Both the position numbers and the translations under genes were made by a program. From IMG/VR virus record IMGVR_UViG_3300008110_001741, positions 1-20,251 of that record: DNA of 20,251 bases; one strand, given 5' to 3'. Source of the stretch: a virus. The notes below the pieces were generated by a model. The model saw nothing but the letters and a program-made list of their open reading frames with translations. It made no database searches and was not told the DNA's origin. Positions 18,737-20,251 of this stretch are shown piece after piece (the stretch's first letter is position 1; each line of letters starts with the position of its first letter).

Positions 18737-18754
18737 TAAATAGCTAATTAGTAA

Positions 18755-19387
18755 TTAATTGTCACAGACTACCCGAAAACCATAGTTAAAATCTGAGATG
18801 GAGTGATGGAGAAAGCCTCGGTAGGGGCAATAGCAGTTAATTTCATCGTTAACCCAAGAGCCTCCCCGACGCACGACAATATCTTTGTAAGATTTATTGC
18901 TAATTTCTATCCAAGCACTGCCGTCTGTTGGTGCGCCGCCATAACTAGCGCACCATTCCCAAACATTACCAATCATGTCATAAAGTCCCCAATTATTAGG
19001 CTTTTTTTGCCCTACGGGATGGGTTGTTCCCTGAGAATTTCTGAAATACCAAGCGTAGTCTCCTAACTCATTAGCATCATTGCCATAATAAAAGCGAGTA
19101 GTAGTACCAGCCCGACAAGCATATTCCCATTGGGCTTCCGTTGGTGGGCGATAGGTTTTCCCTGTTATTTGACTTAATTTCTGACAAAAAGCTTGAGCGT
19201 CGTCAAAACTGACTTGTTCTACTGGATTTTGTGGATTGTTTTTGAAATAAGAGGGGTTGGTTCCCATTACAGACTGATATTGTGCCTGAGTCACTGGATA
19301 TTTCCCAAAATTAAAATTTGCATTGGGAATTTGAACTAAGTCAATTGAGCTTAGACAAGCAGATAGGGTTAGAGTATGGTTAGTCAT
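18755..19387 (-). CDS. FGE/sulfatase-modifying-like C-type-lectin-fold protein, possible DGR target
   Basis: 210 residues. Landmarks: FGKYPVTQAQYQSVMGTNPS (28-47), PVEQVSFDDAQAFCQKL, TYRPPTEAQWEYACRAG (78-94), NNWGLYDMIGNVWEWCAS (131-148), RRGGSW (173-178) and GFRVVC (203-208). The N-terminal strand with MGSP that precedes KYPVTQ in typical relatives is missing. The cysteine pair used by true formylglycine-generating enzymes is absent, so a binding role is more likely. Residues 179-202 are mostly codons ending in T or C coding V, I, F, L, H, Y, S, D (GTT, ATT, TAT, TTT, CTC, CAT, CAC, ATC), as expected if AAY codons of a template were mutated at adenines. Last gene of the operon, coupled to 19384 by ATGA. 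Confidence 0.75.
   Translation of the reverse strand: MTNHTLTLSACLSSIDLVQIPNANFNFGKYPVTQAQYQSVMGTNPSYFKNNPQNPVEQVSFDDAQAFCQKLSQITGKTYRPPTEAQWEYACRAGTTTRFYYGNDANELGDYAWYFRNSQGTTHPVGQKKPNNWGLYDMIGNVWEWCASYGGAPTDGSAWIEISNKSYKDIVVRRGGSWVNDEINCYCPYRGFLHHSISDFNYGFRVVCDN
18782..18856 (-). other. candidate DGR-type variable region
   Basis: Covers codons of residues ~178-202 of the FGE-like protein, between RGGSW and GFRVV. In the sequence: most positions are NNY codons and the flanks are conserved. No reverse transcriptase or template repeat is visible in the window, so the diversification machinery is unproven. Confidence 0.4.
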
Positions 19388-19809
19388 TTTTTTTTTGGTT
19401 TAATCAAAGAATCGATTGTGTTGATTGCTTTGATTATAACAGATAAATCGGTAGTAGTGTGCAAAGAAAGATTTTCAGACCATTGGTAAATGGCTTTTAC
19501 CTGTTTTTTTAGGCGAAGGATGCGGGAATAGTTCTCGTAGAGCTTTTGAATAGCCTCAGTAACTAAAACAGCATCGACACCACCATAAGAACCGTGAAAA
19601 TGATAGAAAGCAATGCCGTCTTGATAATAAGGTGTACGGTCGAGGGTAAACACGACATCTTTGAGTCTTTGGCTATTGGTACAGAAAGCACGACAGCGTT
19701 TAGCAGATACATGGTCAATATGGAATATATTAAAATATTCGCTCCCACATGATTTTCCAGCAAAACCTATACTTGCAACTTTGTCACCAATATTTAATAA
19801 TTTAGACAT
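19384..19809 (-). CDS. hypothetical protein, coupled to the FGE-like gene
   Basis: 141 residues from ATG at 19809, which has GGAGG 8-9 nt upstream; a longer frame to 19881 lies inside the upstream gene and is not used. The N-terminal half is strand-rich (LLNIGDKVASIGFAGKSCGS, FHIDHVSAKRCRAFCTNSQR), the C-terminal half helical (ILRLKKQVKAIYQWSENLS and onward to SLIKPKKK). Four cysteines lie in the first 43 residues. It starts 8 bp before the stop of the preceding gene and its stop overlaps the next ATG (ATGA) after a run of ten A. No family recognised. The context suggests joint work with the FGE-like protein. Confidence 0.65.
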   Translation of the reverse strand: MSKLLNIGDKVASIGFAGKSCGSEYFNIFHIDHVSAKRCRAFCTNSQRLKDVVFTLDRTPYYQDGIAFYHFHGSYGGVDAVLVTEAIQKLYENYSRILRLKKQVKAIYQWSENLSLHTTTDLSVIIKAINTIDSLIKPKKK

Positions 19810-20251
19810 CAGAAAAATCCTCCAAAATTTGATTAAATGTTTGAACTTCCAAAAGTTTAAGTTCAGTTTCAGAAAAAACAAGGTCTTTAGATTTAGAAGG
19901 CGACAAACTGTTTAAAGTTTCAAATAGCCGAGTTAAAGTCTCAAAAACTTTTAAATTTTGGCGAAAGTTATCAGAATTTAAAAAGTCAGATTGGCTTCTT
20001 AAACAGTTAAGATACCGTTTGATTTTGAGATTTAAGGCTGATTGAAGGTATTCTATTTTACAGACTTCATCCCATAGCCACAGATAGTCGAAGCTAGAAG
20101 AGAAAGCAGGGTGAGGTTTTCCTCTCCAATTAGCTATAAATCTGGATTCATGAGAGACTAAGGTACGATAAACTGTGTATTTAGACGATTGTTGGTAGTC
20201 ATTATTGTCAAAAGGTTGAATATAGGCAAGTTTAGGGGTAACTGAGTGTAC
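19802..20251 (-). CDS. hypothetical protein, 3' part
   Basis: Open to the right window edge; the last 149 codons end in TAA (19802-19804). Visible parts: AYIQPFDNNDYQQSSKYTVY, SRFIANWRGKPHPAFSSSFD, YLWLWDEVCKIEYLQSALNL, then charged helices with leucine periodicity (NLKVFETLTRLFETLNSL) and an acidic end NQILEDFSDV. Overlaps the next gene by 8 bp, so the three genes are probably one translationally coupled operon. Not recognised; the tryptophan-rich centre and long helices suggest an oligomerising protein. Confidence 0.6.
   Translation of the reverse strand, partial: VHSVTPKLAYIQPFDNNDYQQSSKYTVYRTLVSHESRFIANWRGKPHPAFSSSFDYLWLWDEVCKIEYLQSALNLKIKRYLNCLRSQSDFLNSDNFRQNLKVFETLTRLFETLNSLSPSKSKDLVFSETELKLLEVQTFNQILEDFSDV

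Noticed and set aside
19563-19915. ORFs overlapping the 19384 gene in other frames
   Set aside because: Shadows; the 19384 frame has a strong ribosome site and coupled overlaps at both ends.
1-20251. tRNA or rRNA genes
   Set aside because: No cloverleaf with a TTCGANNC-type T-loop and CCA-type acceptor, and no rRNA-like segment noticed on either strand; a covariance-model scan would settle it.

Overview
The window looks like accessory DNA (plasmid, phage-plasmid or genomic island) of a low-GC bacterium, probably a unicellular cyanobacterium. This is inferred from AT-rich DNA, a KTSC-domain protein, a P-loop ATPase fragment and a formylglycine-generating-enzyme-like (FGE) lectin-fold protein of the kind common in cyanobacteria, together with many short orphan proteins resembling phage and plasmid hypotheticals. 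There is no rRNA, tRNA, integrase, replication gene, complete transposase or CRISPR array.

Layout. (1) 1-611: end of a plus-strand gene resembling a deoxynucleotide monophosphate kinase, then a terminator. (2) 632-1517: a gene-free element with about 190-bp inverted arms, an internal promoter and a putative structured RNA. A larger relative lies at 16219-17468, so the two elements bracket almost everything between. (3) 1518-5160: six minus-strand genes (two HigA-like regulators, a KTSC protein, a chimeric ATPase fragment, two small proteins) separated by arrays of a roughly 58-bp unit built on the palindrome TGTG(A/C)CA-N10-TG(G/T)CACA. Gene 5' and 3' ends are shared in a mosaic way. (4) 5162-14340: a long, almost entirely minus-strand run of small genes, often duplicated (three WFRILG-family copies, two FGWLEL-family copies, two VIFRKW-family copies). 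The one plus-strand exception, at 8553, encodes a ferritin-like protein related to the ribonucleotide reductase small subunit. (5) 14435-15360: gene-free repeats including two perfect Fur-box palindromes. (6) 15361-16012: one hypothetical gene flanked by a short direct repeat, plus a tiny divergent ORF. (7) 17560-18736: plus-strand helix-turn-helix gene and two small genes. (8) 18755-20251: minus-strand tightly overlapping operon ending in a FGE/C-type-lectin protein whose C-terminus looks like a diversity-generating-retroelement variable region.

How it works together. Fifteen minus-strand transcription units start from near-identical promoters: TTGACA or TAGACA, a 17-bp spacer (18 at one site), then (C/T)ATAAT or a one-base variant. 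Thirteen have the palindrome upstream, and in twelve of those the gap to the -35 box is either 6-7 or 16-17 bp, one helical turn apart. I read this as a regulon of small independently transcribed genes under one DNA-binding protein, with many extra sites in gene-free arrays. The regulator is not identified; the HigA-like proteins and the HTH protein at 17620 are candidates only. Functions of most small proteins cannot be assigned from sequence alone.
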